A DNA stretch of 64,000 nucleotides from Vespula vulgaris (GCF_905475345.1 NC_066586.1:10300400-10364399); one strand, 5' to 3'; counted from the first letter of the stretch, positions 35,928-49,162 are shown. The notes: generated by a model not told the origin, from the letters alone. Translations and numbers: made by a program.

Positions 35928-36283
35928 ATGGAGAATCCTTCGTATTATTATTCCGAAGATTACGACAGGATATTTCAGGCGAAATACATCGAAGTTCAAA
36001 AAGCGATTTTGAAGCAAAGTGAGTGCTACAAACTCGGGATATTAATTTCAACTATTAAGTATGGCAATTCAACGGAGCTGGAACATGGAATCGATAGGCG
36101 ATAGTTCGACCTTGAAGTTTCTCCACCTTTTCGCCGATTTGCATCTTATAACACAGGGTTGGACCAAACATTAACCTGAGCATCATAAACTTCCTTTTGA
36201 AATCCTACGGAGAATCTCGAGTGCTCGAGACGGTACTCCATTTCTTGGTAAGCGATGAGGAGTTGTTGGAAGAGGCCACCTGA
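35928..36283 (+). CDS. Candidate small two-exon gene nested in the Rbp6 intron (unknown function)
   Basis: I do not recognise this protein. Exon 1 (35928-36058) starts with ATG in a near-ideal context (GCCGACATGG) and reads MENPSYYYSEDYDRIF... Exon 2 (36157-36283) begins VGPNINLSIINFLL and ends SDEELLEEAT before TGA. Joining AA|GTATGG to ACACAG|G keeps one frame over 85 residues and removes a 98-nt intron, a usual insect length. A stronger-looking donor at 36019 (AAA|GTGAGT) would shift the frame and stop soon after the junction. A donor-like GTAAGC at 36248 could also end exon 2 early. TTTATAAA lies near 35741 and AATAAA at 36527-36532. The product would be small and mostly helical, without signal peptide or membrane segment. 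The NINLSIINFLL stretch faintly recalls UBA helices, which is only a guess. It lies 1.3 kb after the Rbp6 exon on the same strand, so it could instead be alternative exonic sequence. Confidence 0.35.
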
Positions 36284-37158
36284 GACGAGCATCTTTGCTA
36301 ATTAGACTCTATCGACTCATGACACTATAGAAACGATTACGCGTTATTGTGTGAACTTTTCGAGAAGGACTGTCGTTCGACCGGTAACAACACTCATGTG
36401 ATTCATTGCAATGTCACTTTCAAGGCATATCATTAACCGTGTTTATGCGTTTTATGACCTTGGCTTCGATTCGTGAACAGTTGGTACGAATGACTTTTGG
36501 CCAATTAATAACGATCAATGCTCGCTAATAAAACTAATGGCATGTTTCCTAAATAGCGCTGATAGAAGCGAAACTTTTCTGGCCTCGATTCGTTCTTTTA
36601 GAAGTTTGAAAAGAAAATAAAACGGCACGTGAAGAAGAAATTAATCGATTAAACTCTCTTTACCACGAATATCAGCGATCACCATCGAGAATTACGGTCG
36701 TGCTTTGAAATCGCTTTCTATAATCATCGTTATAGTTTCTTAGACAGCGAACGCATAGCTGATGAAGGATAAGCATTCGACGGCCTCGATATCGTTTATC
36801 ATTGACAGAAGTCCAGATTCCCACGATGGAAATAGTACGACGAAACTCGAAACTGCTATCGTTGCATGACAAGGCAAACGTAGCTATTCGCTTGAAATAC
36901 ACCAGTGAAATAATTTATCGGGAAACTTGATTTCTACGATTTGCTTCGTGGTTACTTTTAACTCTCAGGTGACACTCGAAGCAATTTCGCAAAAGGGTCG
37001 AACGAAAGAAGGCAAAGAAAGGAGAGAGAATTATGAGATGAGAAAGAAGAGAGGAAAAAGAGGAAGAAAAGTATGTTTCTCTATCGATTGTAGCTTGAGC
37101 CAAAAATGGATTTGAGATATCGGAACGTGGTTGCTATCTCCGGCTTAAATCACCGCAG

Positions 37159-37159
<1 letters not shown>

Positions 37160-37197
<38 letters not shown>
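37160..37197. repeat. (CT)n array
   Basis: CT tract with a TGT interruption, in pyrimidine-rich sequence to 37240. Confidence 0.9.
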
Positions 37198-37201
<4 letters not shown>

Positions 37202-38649
37202 ATTTCTTTGTCCCTCTCTTTCCCGACTCTCTTCACTCTTTCGTTTTGTACCAAAAGTCTCGTCTGGTATTGAATGCAGAATTTCCGGCTTGTGTAGTGG
37301 GTCGAGTTGGCCTTCCCGTGTCTGACCCATATCTGAAGATACGATCAGGGCACGTTTCACGCACACACACATACCCGCATGAAGCCATTTCAGGCTTCAA
37401 TTCCTACGAATGAAGCACATGGCACATACAACGAACGCGTATATATCGGAAGAAGGATGTAAACACAGATGAAGAAACATCCCACAGCTTATATGTAACG
37501 CTCACATACACATATACACACAGATATATACATATGGAAGATTTCACCATCGAGATCCCGTTCGTAATCTTATATCGTATCCCGGATTCTCCCGGTCGAG
37601 ATCTCTTTCTACCTCTCGATACTCATCTTCTTTCGACTGGTAGAGGGTTGAGAGATACATCGAAGGATGGGAAACAGAAAAAAACAAAAAGCGAGAGAGA
37701 AAAAGAAAGAGAGGGCGTAAGATTCCTCTCCGGTAAACTCGTGAAACTCTCCGGTTAGTCGAATAAAACTAGATGGTACTGCCGGTAAGTGTGTTACATT
37801 TATTTGATCCGTCAAGTTCCGTCGTAAGAAAGAAATCTTATCTTCGTATCTGCTACCGCCAGACGGACGTAACTTCGTAGTCCAAGCTTTTGTATCTCGA
37901 GTAGAGTCTATCGTTTCCCGATCTTATTGCATTAGAAGAATAGCGTGGTTCCTTGGATACTCACGGAGTGAGTATTTTCTACGTGATCTTAAATGTGGTC
38001 CGCCTCTTTTATTCGAGATTCGGGTTCGTTATCGCCGCCTGGACAAAATTTTTCTGTGAAAAAACAAATGACATTTTATATATCATACGTAACATCGGTA
38101 GTTAGTCGTAGATTCGATAAATTGACGAACCAACCCTTCGTTTCCTCGAGCGACCATCGAGTTTTTTCGCGGCATATCGAGACCGAGGGTTGCACGCGAT
38201 TTAAAACTTAGATGAGGGTGTCCGAGAACGTTACTTGAAAAATGAATGGATCCCCAAAGACTGAGAGCTTAATTGCGCTCGCTTTCAACTTCCAACTTCC
38301 TTCCTTCGATGGTCGATGCAATGGAGGAAGGAAATGGCTGGCTAAGGGATAGGAAAGACGCAAGGAGAACGTGGAAGTAGTTACGCCGTTGAGACCTCTT
38401 TGACGTGATAGTTAACGGCCGACTTGAAATTAAGAAATTAAGAATTAATATGACTTACGACTTGGTCAAACCCTCTAAATTCTTCTCTTTCAACATCGCT
38501 TTCACATCTTTCGCTTATAATATATCCTTTCCTTTTGAGTAAACTAATTTCTATCACAGAATCGTTCATGGAAATCGGCCCGTTTTGAAATCCTCTCGGA
38601 GAGACCAATTTAAGGCGAAAGAAGCGATGAAAAATCAGCATGAATTTCG

Positions 38650-38651
<2 letters not shown>

Positions 38652-38680
<29 letters not shown>
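38652..38680. repeat. (GA)n array
   Basis: A pure GA tract. Confidence 0.9.
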
Positions 38681-38683
<3 letters not shown>

Positions 38684-38994
38684 CGAAGGCAAAAGTTCGT
38701 ATTGATCCTTCGGCTTAGCGGTATTTCTCGTACAAATCGATGCGTTAATTAGAACACTCCAAAATATTTTCCTATATCGTGAAACGAGCCGGTACAAAAG
38801 GGCGACTGCAATTAAACTCGTTTTCGTAAAAGTTTATTCGTAACGGTCTCCTCTCCGTTCTCGAACTCCATTTTCTTGACACCGTATCTTAGGAAATCCA
38901 ATATTTTTTTATTGATTAACCTCATACTTTTATTTTATCCATCGACTCGACGGGCCCTTCTTGATTCGTTGCATTCAAGGTCGAGTGATACTAA

Positions 38995-39019
38995 CTCTCT
39001 CTTTCTCTCTTTCTCTCTT

Positions 39020-39079
<60 letters not shown>
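38995..39079. repeat. (CT)n array
   Basis: A long CT tract, pure over its last 45 bp, opposite in orientation to the GA tract 340 bp upstream. Confidence 0.95.
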
Positions 39080-39082
<3 letters not shown>

Positions 39083-40506
39083 GAGTATTCCTCTCTTTCG
39101 TAAAGCCATGCTTGCGTGGGTGAATAAATAAATTTAATGGCGCTTGTCACGTAGCAAAACGGGATAAATTCCGGGCGCCTGACAGCCATTTAAAACAATG
39201 CCGTCGCGAATACACGCCATTTGTAACCCGGTGCTTTTGTTTCACGTTGCTATTCATTCTGGCACCCCTTCATCGCCACCCTCTCTCCGCTTCTCCACCG
39301 ACATCTCCTCCACTCTTCCTCCTCCCATCTATTCTATATCCGCCAGCGCCACCATCGTCCGGACGACCGAGCGAAACCGGTACCATCGTTGATCTCGATA
39401 GCGACCACGCTTGCATCGAATTCGTGCTTCACTTTTCATCCCGATACAAATGCAATCGAGTCTCCCCGCCGATAAGACTAGAACACGATGCTCGATGCTC
39501 GTCGAGCGATACCTTTGTTTTCCGATCGAATATAGTAACGATGAAAACGATTAATGAGTCATTAACGAATGTACGATACTTCGAGCAGGGAGCGTTCGAC
39601 GATTACTAATGAAAAATCGAACAAACGGTTAATTATTTGTCGCCGTTCTCTCTCAATGACTAGAATTATTTTATCGTACGAAATCATAATTCGTGTTAAT
39701 TACAGTCTCATATAAGCTATTCGAGAATTATATAGAAGCCTATTTTATGTGCGCAAGGTCATTTATCGAAATGACAATAAACGAATGTGGATGACGGAAG
39801 AGAGGCGAGAAAAGAGAAGGGTGAGCTAACGAGATACGGTATATCGGACATGTTCGCACTATGAAAAATTCGAGAGGATATAAAACAATTACACGAAGGT
39901 CACATAAGTAATATAATTATTACCATTTTTCAATTATTCACAACTTGTCACATTTCTATTCGACACAAATAGGTACACCTTTTATATATCTTCTCCTACT
40001 TAGCATTCATCATTGCCTGTAGCAGGTGGTAACGTTCTAAATTATGTTACGTGCTCTTTCTAAAACTTTTTTTCAACTGGCAAAACTTAAGACGGATCTT
40101 TCGGTTTCTTGGAAAGAAAAACGAGAAAGAAAAAGGAAAATTTGCAAAAGCCGGGACTAGGAGACGAGAGGGTGAAAGTCAAGGGAATGAAGGAACAAGC
40201 CAACGAAAGCGTTTCTTCTTCGAGGATGAAGGGAACCGTTTCTTGAGCAAGGGTACTCGGGCACGTGAAATGAAATTTATGAGGGTCCTTTATTCCAGCA
40301 CTTAGGAGGCCGACTTAAGTTTGAGCAATTTATTAATTTCCTCGTGTTTCGGCATGGAGCTGGTGATGCTTCTCTTTCTCTTTTGCCCACTTTTCTCTTT
40401 CATCTCTCGAGAAAGAAATCGCGTCACCCCAACGTGTATACTACCAGCCCTGTCTGTCTAACGTATACCTTTCGTCTTAGTCGCTTATGCTTACCGTTCC
40501 CTTCGC

Positions 40507-40536
40507 CTCGTCGTCGTCGTCGTCGTCGTCGTCGTT
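40507..40536. repeat. (CGT)n triplet array
   Basis: Ten CGT/CTCGT units. It encodes poly-Arg in one frame of each direction, but no gene context supports translation. Confidence 0.9.
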
Positions 40537-41025
40537 TGCCGAAGACAATACCGCATGCCGGCTGCGTGTCGCCATAAAAAGGAGGATTTTCGCGACTTCT
40601 GTCGCATCGTCGTACGGATTTTCCTTCCCTATTTGTTACATCACTCCTTTTAACGGTGTGAAGTAAAGGCCTACAGAGACGACGTGTTTGCACCTACGCG
40701 AAGATATTATCTCCTTGTCTCGTTGAAAAAGAGCCCATTATTCGTGTTCAGTGAGCTTTTCAAAGGAATCCGAACTTTAAGAGAGACGAAGGAGACGAGC
40801 ATTGGGAAAAGTTCGCTGAAGAAAAAGTTAACCTACAGCCTTAGGTTAAATCGATAACGCGCGTAACGACTTTCGATGTCTTTCTCGAATGTTACTCGGA
40901 CAAGAAAGCACCCTTATTGAGAATCGACCGGAAAGGGGTGTGAAGATGGGGTATATGCAAGTTGAAAATGGATGTTTGTGTGTAGAATGAGGCGCGAGTG
41001 GTTTCCCTTCGTGAGGCTGGCTAGA

Positions 41026-41125
41026 GACTGCCTCTCTCTCTTTCTCCCTCTCTCTTTTTCCCTTGTTCTCTCTCTTTCTCTCTCTCTTTCCCTTGTTCTC
41101 TCTCCCTTCCTCCCCCCTCTCTCTT
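41026..41125. repeat. CT-rich minisatellite
   Basis: A unit of about 35 bp containing TTTCCCTTGTTCTCTCTC occurs twice in tandem within a longer CT tract. Confidence 0.75.
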
Positions 41126-42414
41126 CGTCTGACTGTCGATAAGCACGGGAGAGTTCGTGCAACACTCTCGCGTGCTTGCTTGTCGCCGCTTTTGTCTGGC
41201 GATGCAAGCATCATTAGCGTCGGGCGTAATGAGCGCACTAATCACCAACAGACTGTGCACTACGCTCTAGAGCACCAGTGATGCTGCGAAAGAGAGGAAG
41301 AGAAAGAGAAAAGGAAAAGAGGAAGAGAGTGTGTCGGAGATGCAACGCTTGGGACAGGAGAAGGGAACGAAGGACAACGGAGGTAGAGGAAGAGCAAGTG
41401 CCAGGAGTAGCGTTTCTATGCGCCTAAGTCTAAGAGTTATTTTTTTACGAGGGAGAAAGTAAAGAAAGCAAGATCACGTTACGCAAAGAACGTTCGATGG
41501 TTATTTCTTTTTTTTCTACTGGTAAAACTATGCAAAATAAAGAGAGCAGTAGGGGACAGAAAGAGAGAGAGAGAGAGAAAGAGGAAATATCGTGTCGCAA
41601 CTTTCTTCGAATTTATTGAAGGATGAAATTCCCAATTTCGATATACTGAGAGATCACATGAAACATTCAAGCTCCTCTTGTACGTACATTTCAGTAAACA
41701 AGTTTATAAAAAGTTGCATCGCCGTTACGGCGGACTAGTATATTTCCTTGCATCCGTTCTTACATTTTATTTTCGAACGTTACTCTGGCAAACAGTTAAA
41801 TCGATCCGCTGTAAACTCAAGACATAATAAATTACTGGGAATACCGAAGAGAGGAGGAAGACGCTAGAGAATAAGAATGATAAAGAAGACTAATAAATTA
41901 GCAATATAGCGACAGGAAAGTTACGCTTGTGTAGTTAAAGAGCTGTACCTACGGTTTGGAGACATATAACTTGATGAACAACTTGATTTTACGGGGGTAA
42001 GATTGTCTCCCCCCATAAAAGAATGTTATATCTTTATTTTATCTACTCTAGCAAAGATGAAAAATTGTAAAACAATACTTTAGAGTCTCTTACGTTGTAC
42101 TTCCTCTACCTCTATTATTATTGCTACAATTTTTTTTTTCTTGATTTTTTGAAGTGTTTTCATATTTTTGAAGCAGTTCAAACAGAAATCATATCCTATG
42201 ATGCCCGATTCGACTCAATTCTTCGAGATCAAGTATTAAATTTGGAGGATCACTTAAAAGAGACAATTAAGTATAATTGTTGATTCGCAAAGATTTTATT
42301 TAGAGGAAGTAGAAAATTTAACTGTTACAATTGTACTGTGCTTGCTTTCGGTATAGCAATACGTTTTATATAATATATTGTAGATTTACAGTGTACTAAG
42401 ACTGCACTGATAGG

Positions 42415-42471
42415 AAAGAAGAATAAAGAATGAATGTGCATACTGATAGAAAGACAAAATAGGGAATGAAT
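42415..42471. repeat. Diverged two-copy repeat
   Basis: ACTGATAGGAAAGAAGAATA and ACTGATAGAAAGACAAAATA start two adjacent units, each ending with a GAATGAAT word. The surroundings are AT-rich and non-coding. Confidence 0.4.
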
Positions 42472-43009
42472 AAAATAACGCTACGTTGCCAAACAAATAC
42501 GATAAAACTGGTTTGCATGCTACTGCAGAAAATGGTTAATAGCAAACGTACCGATAGTTCGCAGCAGTTCGACTAATCCTACGATTACGATTACTACGTT
42601 TTCATTTTGCTAACGAAGCCCTCTCTCTTCCTCTCTTTCTCTGTTTGAGAGATTCGTGCCACCAGCTTTTCTCGAATTTCCATTCATGCTAGTGGCAGTA
42701 ATTTGGAAATAGCGAAACTAATCACATGGTTCATCGATTTTTAAACGAGCGACGTTAATCAAGCGCAGCCTTTGCTATCTCGTGATATAACGTTTCGACG
42801 TGAAAGGACGATCGTACGCTTTGCGAAACTATAAAGTAGGTTATCGAAAGCAGTTTCATTCGCCACGAATGATAATTCATTTTTCGTCGAAGATAAAGTC
42901 CTTGCTGAACTATGATCGGACTTGAAAGTTGACCGTCGAATTGGATGGAGATGGTTTTAAAGTTAGGCTTCGCGAAGATTTGAGGAAAAATAAGAGAGAG
43001 AAAAAGAAA

Positions 43010-43018
43010 GAGACAGAC

Positions 43019-43099
<81 letters not shown>

Positions 43100-43101
43100 G
43101 T
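43010..43101. repeat. (GATA)n-(GA)n compound array
   Basis: GACA units, then about nine GATA units, pass into about 34 bp of pure GA. Confidence 0.95.
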
Positions 43102-46100
43102 AAAGGGGAACAAGGGAGAGCGAGAGAGAACCTGCATTTAACAATCCCGTTAAACATTAACTGCCTGTCTGCAGTTTTCCCCCATAACTCCGGGTTAACT
43201 TTGATTGCAGCTAACGGCCCCCAGGGATAGTGCCTTTAAAAGGGAGGGCGCCAGGGGAATGAAGGAGGGTAAAGTGGGCTGATGAAGAAGGCAGTCGAGA
43301 CTATTAGAGAGAAAGAGAAAGTAGTAGTAACATGGTGGGAAAGGCGAACGGCCGAACTAAAGGAAGTATCTTATAACTTCTTAAAATTATCCAAGACTCG
43401 AGAATTTAACTGCTGTTAAATTCCACTCGGCAATTACCTCGCACTTTATCGATGCTCGAAGTACGTGGAATGATGACCATTTTCAATGCCCGCTTCGAAT
43501 CCCGATATCTTTTATCGTAAATAACAATGGTGAAAGAAAAACAAGAGAAAAGAGAGGTTTTCATATTTGCCTTCAAATATGTATATATGTACCTACACTT
43601 CGATTACGAGCTCGCAAAATAACCAGTCCGTGAATGAATTCCTATGATTTATGATCGTCCTGCCGTTCTCGCCAACGCAGTTATTACCAAGTAGATTTCC
43701 GTAAGTTCCGTCGATCTTTCTCTCTCGCGTCAATGAATTTCAAACGAGCCCCGAAAAATGTCTTACGTTTTATAAAATATTTATGCTTTTTCAACGTGAA
43801 CTTTTACGTAATTTAATAACATATTATAATCGAAATTATCATTTTTCATTAAAAATACTTTTACTTACAGGGAAATTACTATTTCTCTGCGAATAATGGT
43901 CGGTGAAAGGAACATTGCTACTACCGAAACAAATAGCAATTGCAACGAGACACGGAGGCCGTAAATTAAAAGGCAGACAATGAGCGCATGCAGTTGACAA
44001 GTAATGAGCCGTATAATGATTTTATCGGGCAATTGTTGGCGTTTCATGTTGCAATGTCGATTGAACGCGAATAATGGTTCATACGCAGGAGGCATTTGAA
44101 CATTCATTGTCCATTCGGCCGTCTACTTGCGACCGGTGGTTACGTTTGACCGCTCTGACGATCGTCTCCTTTTTTCTCTGTTCATTCCTCAACTCCTGTC
44201 TATTTGAAAAACGAGACGGCCGTCAAAGAATTTTAATCTTTTTCTCATCATTTGCAACATCGTAACCGGAGAAAGAAACGACATCGGACTATTATAGAGA
44301 CTGGAATATCTTCGGAAATTTCTGCATCGTGTAAAAAATGATTTAAAGATACGATATACGTAGACATTTTCACAATGCCAACGTTATTCCAACCCGCTTT
44401 TTCGCATTAATCGAAGAGCCAGAGAAAAAATACCTCTTTTGCATTCCCAGGTAAATTCAATGCAAGCTCGCGAGAATCGTTTAGTTCGGTTCTCTCGCAT
44501 TCGATCGCTTTTAGTTCCCAGGTGTGGACGAATGCATGTACGTGTATGTTGCTAGCCACAATCTATGTATGCATACACACACAAAGATGTATCTACGTCA
44601 GGTCGGAGAGGCGAAGCCAGGGTTCGGTCGTGCAACGCCTCGAGGGTATATTTCACCGTAGAAAACGGCACCTAGATTACGAGTTTATCTAAATGGCACT
44701 AGAAACGCAGGAGTCGCGCTAGAGTGGCGTTCAGATTAGGGGGTGCGCCATCGCAACGTTGGCCAAGGCACCGGTGAAAAGGGAGGAGTCGGGGTATGTT
44801 TATGGTTTCATGACAGGGAAAATTGTGTCCTTGGAATAAAGCTTCAAGCGGGAAGAGATTCTCTTTCTAGCCTGTACATCGTTAAACCGAAGCGAGTGGA
44901 AATTACGGCTTTCATACTACTAAAAAGCTCTTATTTCTTTGCCGAATCTACGCATGAGATATCACATGGTATGGGCTTGATAAAGAGAAAAACCATCACT
45001 GTATTCTTTGGAAAACGTTCATGAAAATATTTCCATAAAAATCATAAAACGGATTTGTTCTTTTTTGCATAAATATATAGAAAAACTTTAGAGCGATGAA
45101 TAAAATTCGATTCAACGAGCTTGGAAACTCTTCACGAGTCGATATCCGAATCTCGAGTGTATTTTATCCGAAAGTACTTAACGTTATCGAAAAGGATTTT
45201 CTTCAGAAGGATTGCTGGTCGATAGGACCAGCCGAAAATGCGGGAGATTTCCTATAAGCGAAATCGAATGCGGTTGACGAAAACGACTCGAAAATGCAAT
45301 AGTCTGTCCCGTCTATATGACCCTCGGGGGATAAATCAGAACGCGGTTTCGCGCCCCTCGAATTACGACCGGATGACAAAATTTTGATTTTCTTGCTCGA
45401 GCTACCCTGCTCGTCGTCTTTTATCCGATTTTAAACCACGAAGAAACGACCCTAGCAGCGCAACCTTAACGCGTTTCTCCTATTTCGAAGAATCTCCGAT
45501 GTCTTTCTCTTTTTCTTCTTCCCTTTGGCGATGCTCTCCCATATTTTTCGTAGAAAACGAGATTCTCATCGCGGTGAAAATTGCACGAGGAGATGCTGGG
45601 ATCTTTCTAATTTGTCGGGACGACGATGAGAACTACAACGACGAAAAGTTTCTTTCTCCAAGGTTGTGCTCCTGTCTTGCCAGGAAATAATCATCGCGAT
45701 ATCCAAGAGATAACCTGTTTGTAATTACCTTGGTAAACGTTACGAGCGATATTCGAGTAGAATACCACGATGCAACTTTGTTGCCTAGGATTTTGTGGTT
45801 CCCGTATTACAGCCTTCGCCTTTGAGCATAAGCGTAACCCGCAGCTCAGGATCTTCTTAAGATTAGTTGTTGGATCGAGTTCCTCTCTTAGCAGACAAAC
45901 TAGCAGCTTTCACGAACCCATCGACGCATTTCGAATCTCGTATTTCCGGGCACAATAAGAACGGCCAAGCCACATATTTACGCTCTAAGAATTATTCGCT
46001 TGAAGTTGTAAGATACGTATACGGCACTTGTATTACGAGTCGGAAAAGGGGAAGAAGAGGAAGCTTAGAGTCGCATTGCTTTGGCGAAGAAGACGAAAAA

Positions 46101-46427
46101 AAAAGAAAATCGTGGATCTTGTTTAATTAAATTTAAACATCCAGCATTCGGAATGTTATAAATTTGTATTACCTATATCTTACACCATTCAAGTAGCAGT
46201 TTCAGTTTGGAACATTTCGTAGATAGATCGTTATCGTATTTTTATGTTCCTCTCGCAAATACACGGAAATCTTTGCACTTGGGACGAATAAATCACTGCA
46301 TTCCCGTGCGGATCGTGGCAAATCTTTAAAAATTTTGTTAGCTCGGTAAAAAGAAATATTATTGCGAGAACGATAAGTCGTAAGTTTTCAATTGTTTGTA
46401 CGATAATAATAATTCTTCTTATTTTAA

Positions 46428-46432
<5 letters not shown>

Positions 46433-46486
<54 letters not shown>
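46433..46486. repeat. (GA)n array
   Basis: One of the longest pure GA tracts in the window, about 54 bp, 200 bp upstream of the GC-rich island. Confidence 0.95.
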
Positions 46487-46491
<5 letters not shown>

Positions 46492-46679
46492 GTTAGAGAA
46501 TTCTTGAAGAATAGACTGTAAAGGCTCATTTGCCTCATATTTCTTCGTCTTCCGATTCTTTCGAGCATCCGATTCCATTGAAATGTAGACATGGACAAGC
46601 GTATTTCGTGCGAATGGAGTGTTATGGCCGAGACTATTCCTTCTCTGTTTATCCACGCTTCATAGTCCCGTGATTTTTC

Positions 46680-46850
46680 CGCAACGGCGCTTTGTCGCGG
46701 CACATCCGGCCGTTTCCGGCACACCCGGGCCCGGAAACAAGATGGCCGGCGCTGCCTCGCTGCCTGCCGGCAACGATGAAATATTAGCGGAAAAGCCGGC
46801 GCGAGACGCAGGGCTGTACATGGGGAAACAGAGAACCCGCTAGAAATTCA
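46680..46850 (+). promoter_or_regulatory. GC-rich promoter-like island with ETS and YY1-like sites
   Basis: This 170-bp island stands out from AT-rich flanks. It contains GTTTCCGG (46712-46719) and CCGGAAAC (46731-46738), two facing ETS-core words that can form a hairpin, extended by CGGCC and GGCCG (46707-46711 and 46744-46748). AAGATGGCC (46739-46747) is a YY1/Pho-like site overlapping an ATG, an arrangement seen at TATA-less start sites. Confidence 0.35.
46742..46843 (+). CDS. Possible 33-codon smORF in the GC-rich island
   Basis: ATG at 46742 lies in a strong context (AACAAGATGGCC) and opens 33 codons that start MAGAASLPAGNDEILAEK and end GKQRTR, followed by TAG. The composition is Ala-rich and mixed-charge, with no membrane segment or known family. 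A GC-rich stretch keeps frames open by chance, so the case rests on start context and on the promoter-like motifs around it. If real it could be an upstream ORF or micropeptide of an unannotated transcript. Confidence 0.2.
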   Translation: MAGAASLPAGNDEILAEKPARDAGLYMGKQRTR

Positions 46851-47245
46851 AGAAAATCTTTTGCCAGTAGAACTCATAAGGACTGTTCTTTTGTCTTATC
46901 TGTTTCCTTCTTGACACACGAATCAACGTCTTAGATTTATGTACGTATTCGTTTACTTTGTTTTCTTTTTTTAATCCGACGAAAGCAACGGCACGTTGAA
47001 CTAGATTTAGTGTTTCACCAAGACATCCATGAAAATTTTATGACTGAAAGAAAGTGATATAAGACAAAGAATAAGACGAAGATAAGATAATGGAAGATTT
47101 CGAATAATGGAGACAGTAGGTATGTACGAAATAACATCGCACATAATGGATAATCGATAAAGTCAAAGACAAAGCGAAATTGCTTATCTCTTCCTTTTGA
47201 TTTCGTTGGATGATTGCATTGGTGTTGCTGTTTTTATTATATAGA

Positions 47246-47247
<2 letters not shown>

Positions 47248-47291
<44 letters not shown>
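47248..47291. repeat. (TA)n array
   Basis: A pure TA run abutting the left end of the long-inverted-repeat element. Confidence 0.95.
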
Positions 47292-47294
<3 letters not shown>

Positions 47295-47305
47295 GTTTAG
47301 AAGGT

Positions 47306-47883
47306 TAAATGTCCTCAACAAAATTTTCCTCTAGAGGTATGTCCGTAACTTTGTTTAATAGATATTGACAGCAGAATTATTAAGAGTATCAAAGTTAAGA
47401 GCATCAAATAAAAGTTGAGTTAGAATGATAAATTTATTATACAGCTGCTAATACGAATTTGTTTTATTTTTTTTTTACTTTACAAGTTAATATAATAAAA
47501 ATATCATAAACATCACAGATACATAAACATCGTTTTGACATATCTCCATTGTTTCAAGTAGATGAAACAATTACGCTATCTAATATCGCTTTGCCACTTT
47601 CGCCGTGAAAAAAGAAGTCAAATTTGTCTCAATATTCAAAGCTATTATTCTACATAATTTATAACCATATTAAAATTTTCAAATTTTCTAATAATAAAGT
47701 AGTTGAAACACATTATTAATTTATTTAGTATAGCCCAATAATAATAATTTCATAAAATTTCATTTGTCGTGAGATGTTTTGTTGCCAATATCTATTAAAC
47801 AAAGCGTTTAAGGATATACTTCCAAAGAAAAATTTCTTCTTATTTTAAAGTCCTAAATTCATATTTTAAGTTAGGACATTGAA
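47306..47883. mobile_element. Non-autonomous element with long terminal inverted repeats (MITE-like)
   Basis: The left arm (47306-47372) and right arm (about 47782-47881) are inverted copies. Both contain TTTGTTTAATAGATATTG, a GTATRTCC block, an AAATTTT block and an AATGTCCT end, with about 35 extra bases in the right arm. The AT-rich interior has no open frame of note. The left end abuts a 44-bp (TA)n run, so a TA target duplication cannot be told apart from the repeat. Size and form suit a MITE; superfamily is not assignable. Confidence 0.6.
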
Positions 47884-47899
47884 ACACACGGGATATTCG

Positions 47900-49122
47900 T
47901 TGTTACCTATATGATAATATATTCGTAGGAAATATGCACCCGTCTCTGCGATATATCTTAATACAATTGTAACAACGAAATGAAAGCGGTAAAGTACGAT
48001 CGTGTGGTATACGAAATCTGTCACATAAGTCATCATCTCAGCTTTCCAAATTTAGTTTTATGATTTCTTTATGCACGGGTATTAATACCATCTTGGAACG
48101 AAAGAGGTAAATTTCTGTCGTACGGAGACATGTTTGCAGGCCGGGTTAGTGGAACTGGGTGATAGTCTAAATTCGCGTTCTATCAAACTCTAAAAGTCGT
48201 GCTTCGATCAACGATAATACATTTACCGTACGTGTTCGGTTTAGTTCTTAAACTTTCAAAACAAGAAAATCTATTGAAATCGATACTTGTGGAAAGTGTA
48301 AAGGGATTCATTAATTTTTCGTACGCCTTCGCAAATAAATCGTGGCACAATACTTATTCTTTAAATTTCGATCAGAAAGAAAAATAAATTTATCAGAGAA
48401 GAAAATAAAAAAAACAAGAAAATTCTATTTTTCTTCGAGGAGTTTCTTCCGCGTGTTAAATGAACTCATAGTAGTTATACTATCTTGCGCGTCGCAAACA
48501 GAACGTTGTTTTCCCTCCTGCTTTGTCAGCGAGCAGAAAGATTAATTATCCAGGAGCGCTAAACTCGAAACTCATTATTGTGTTCTCGACGGATGTCACG
48601 AGTGAAGAACTTCAGTGACCATCCACCGTTCCAGAACAGGATGAATATATATTCTCCTGGAATATGCGTGTGCTCAAAACGTCAAGATTTTATTAAGAAG
48701 GAAATTCAATTACGTCTGGGCATAGGGAGTTTGTGCGGGAAGCTGGAAAATGCCGTAGAGATTCGTTTCTCGTTGAGTAAAGTCTGATATCGCTGGAAAA
48801 TGCCGTTGGCAGGGGTCGATTAATTTCATCGAAGAAAAGCACTTCGCAGCCATAATGTCCCGAAGAAGCCGACGTGGAAGGCGATAATGGTGATTCATTG
48901 AACGGAGGATTGTGCTAGTGCATCAGCAATGCGCCGGATAAGCTCTCCGAAAATCGCCACTCGCTATCCTCGACGTTTATTTAGCTTCGACCGTCTTCCA
49001 CGATAAATAATTCGAACTTTTTGGTTCGTCCTTCCACACTTTCTCTCAATCTTTCCTTTTGCGAATTCACCTATACGTTTGCTGAGCCGTTCTCTCTTTC
49101 ACCTTTTATCATTGTATCCTTA

Positions 49123-49162
<40 letters not shown>

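Larger units (their letters stand above)
36540..46420. other. Long intron-like stretch after the Rbp6 exon
   Basis: Microsatellites aside, no exon is supported. An ATG-initiated frame at 37534-37758 (MEDFTIEIPFVILYRI) has no partner exon or family. The sequence is AT-rich near 42000-42500. Confidence 0.4.
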
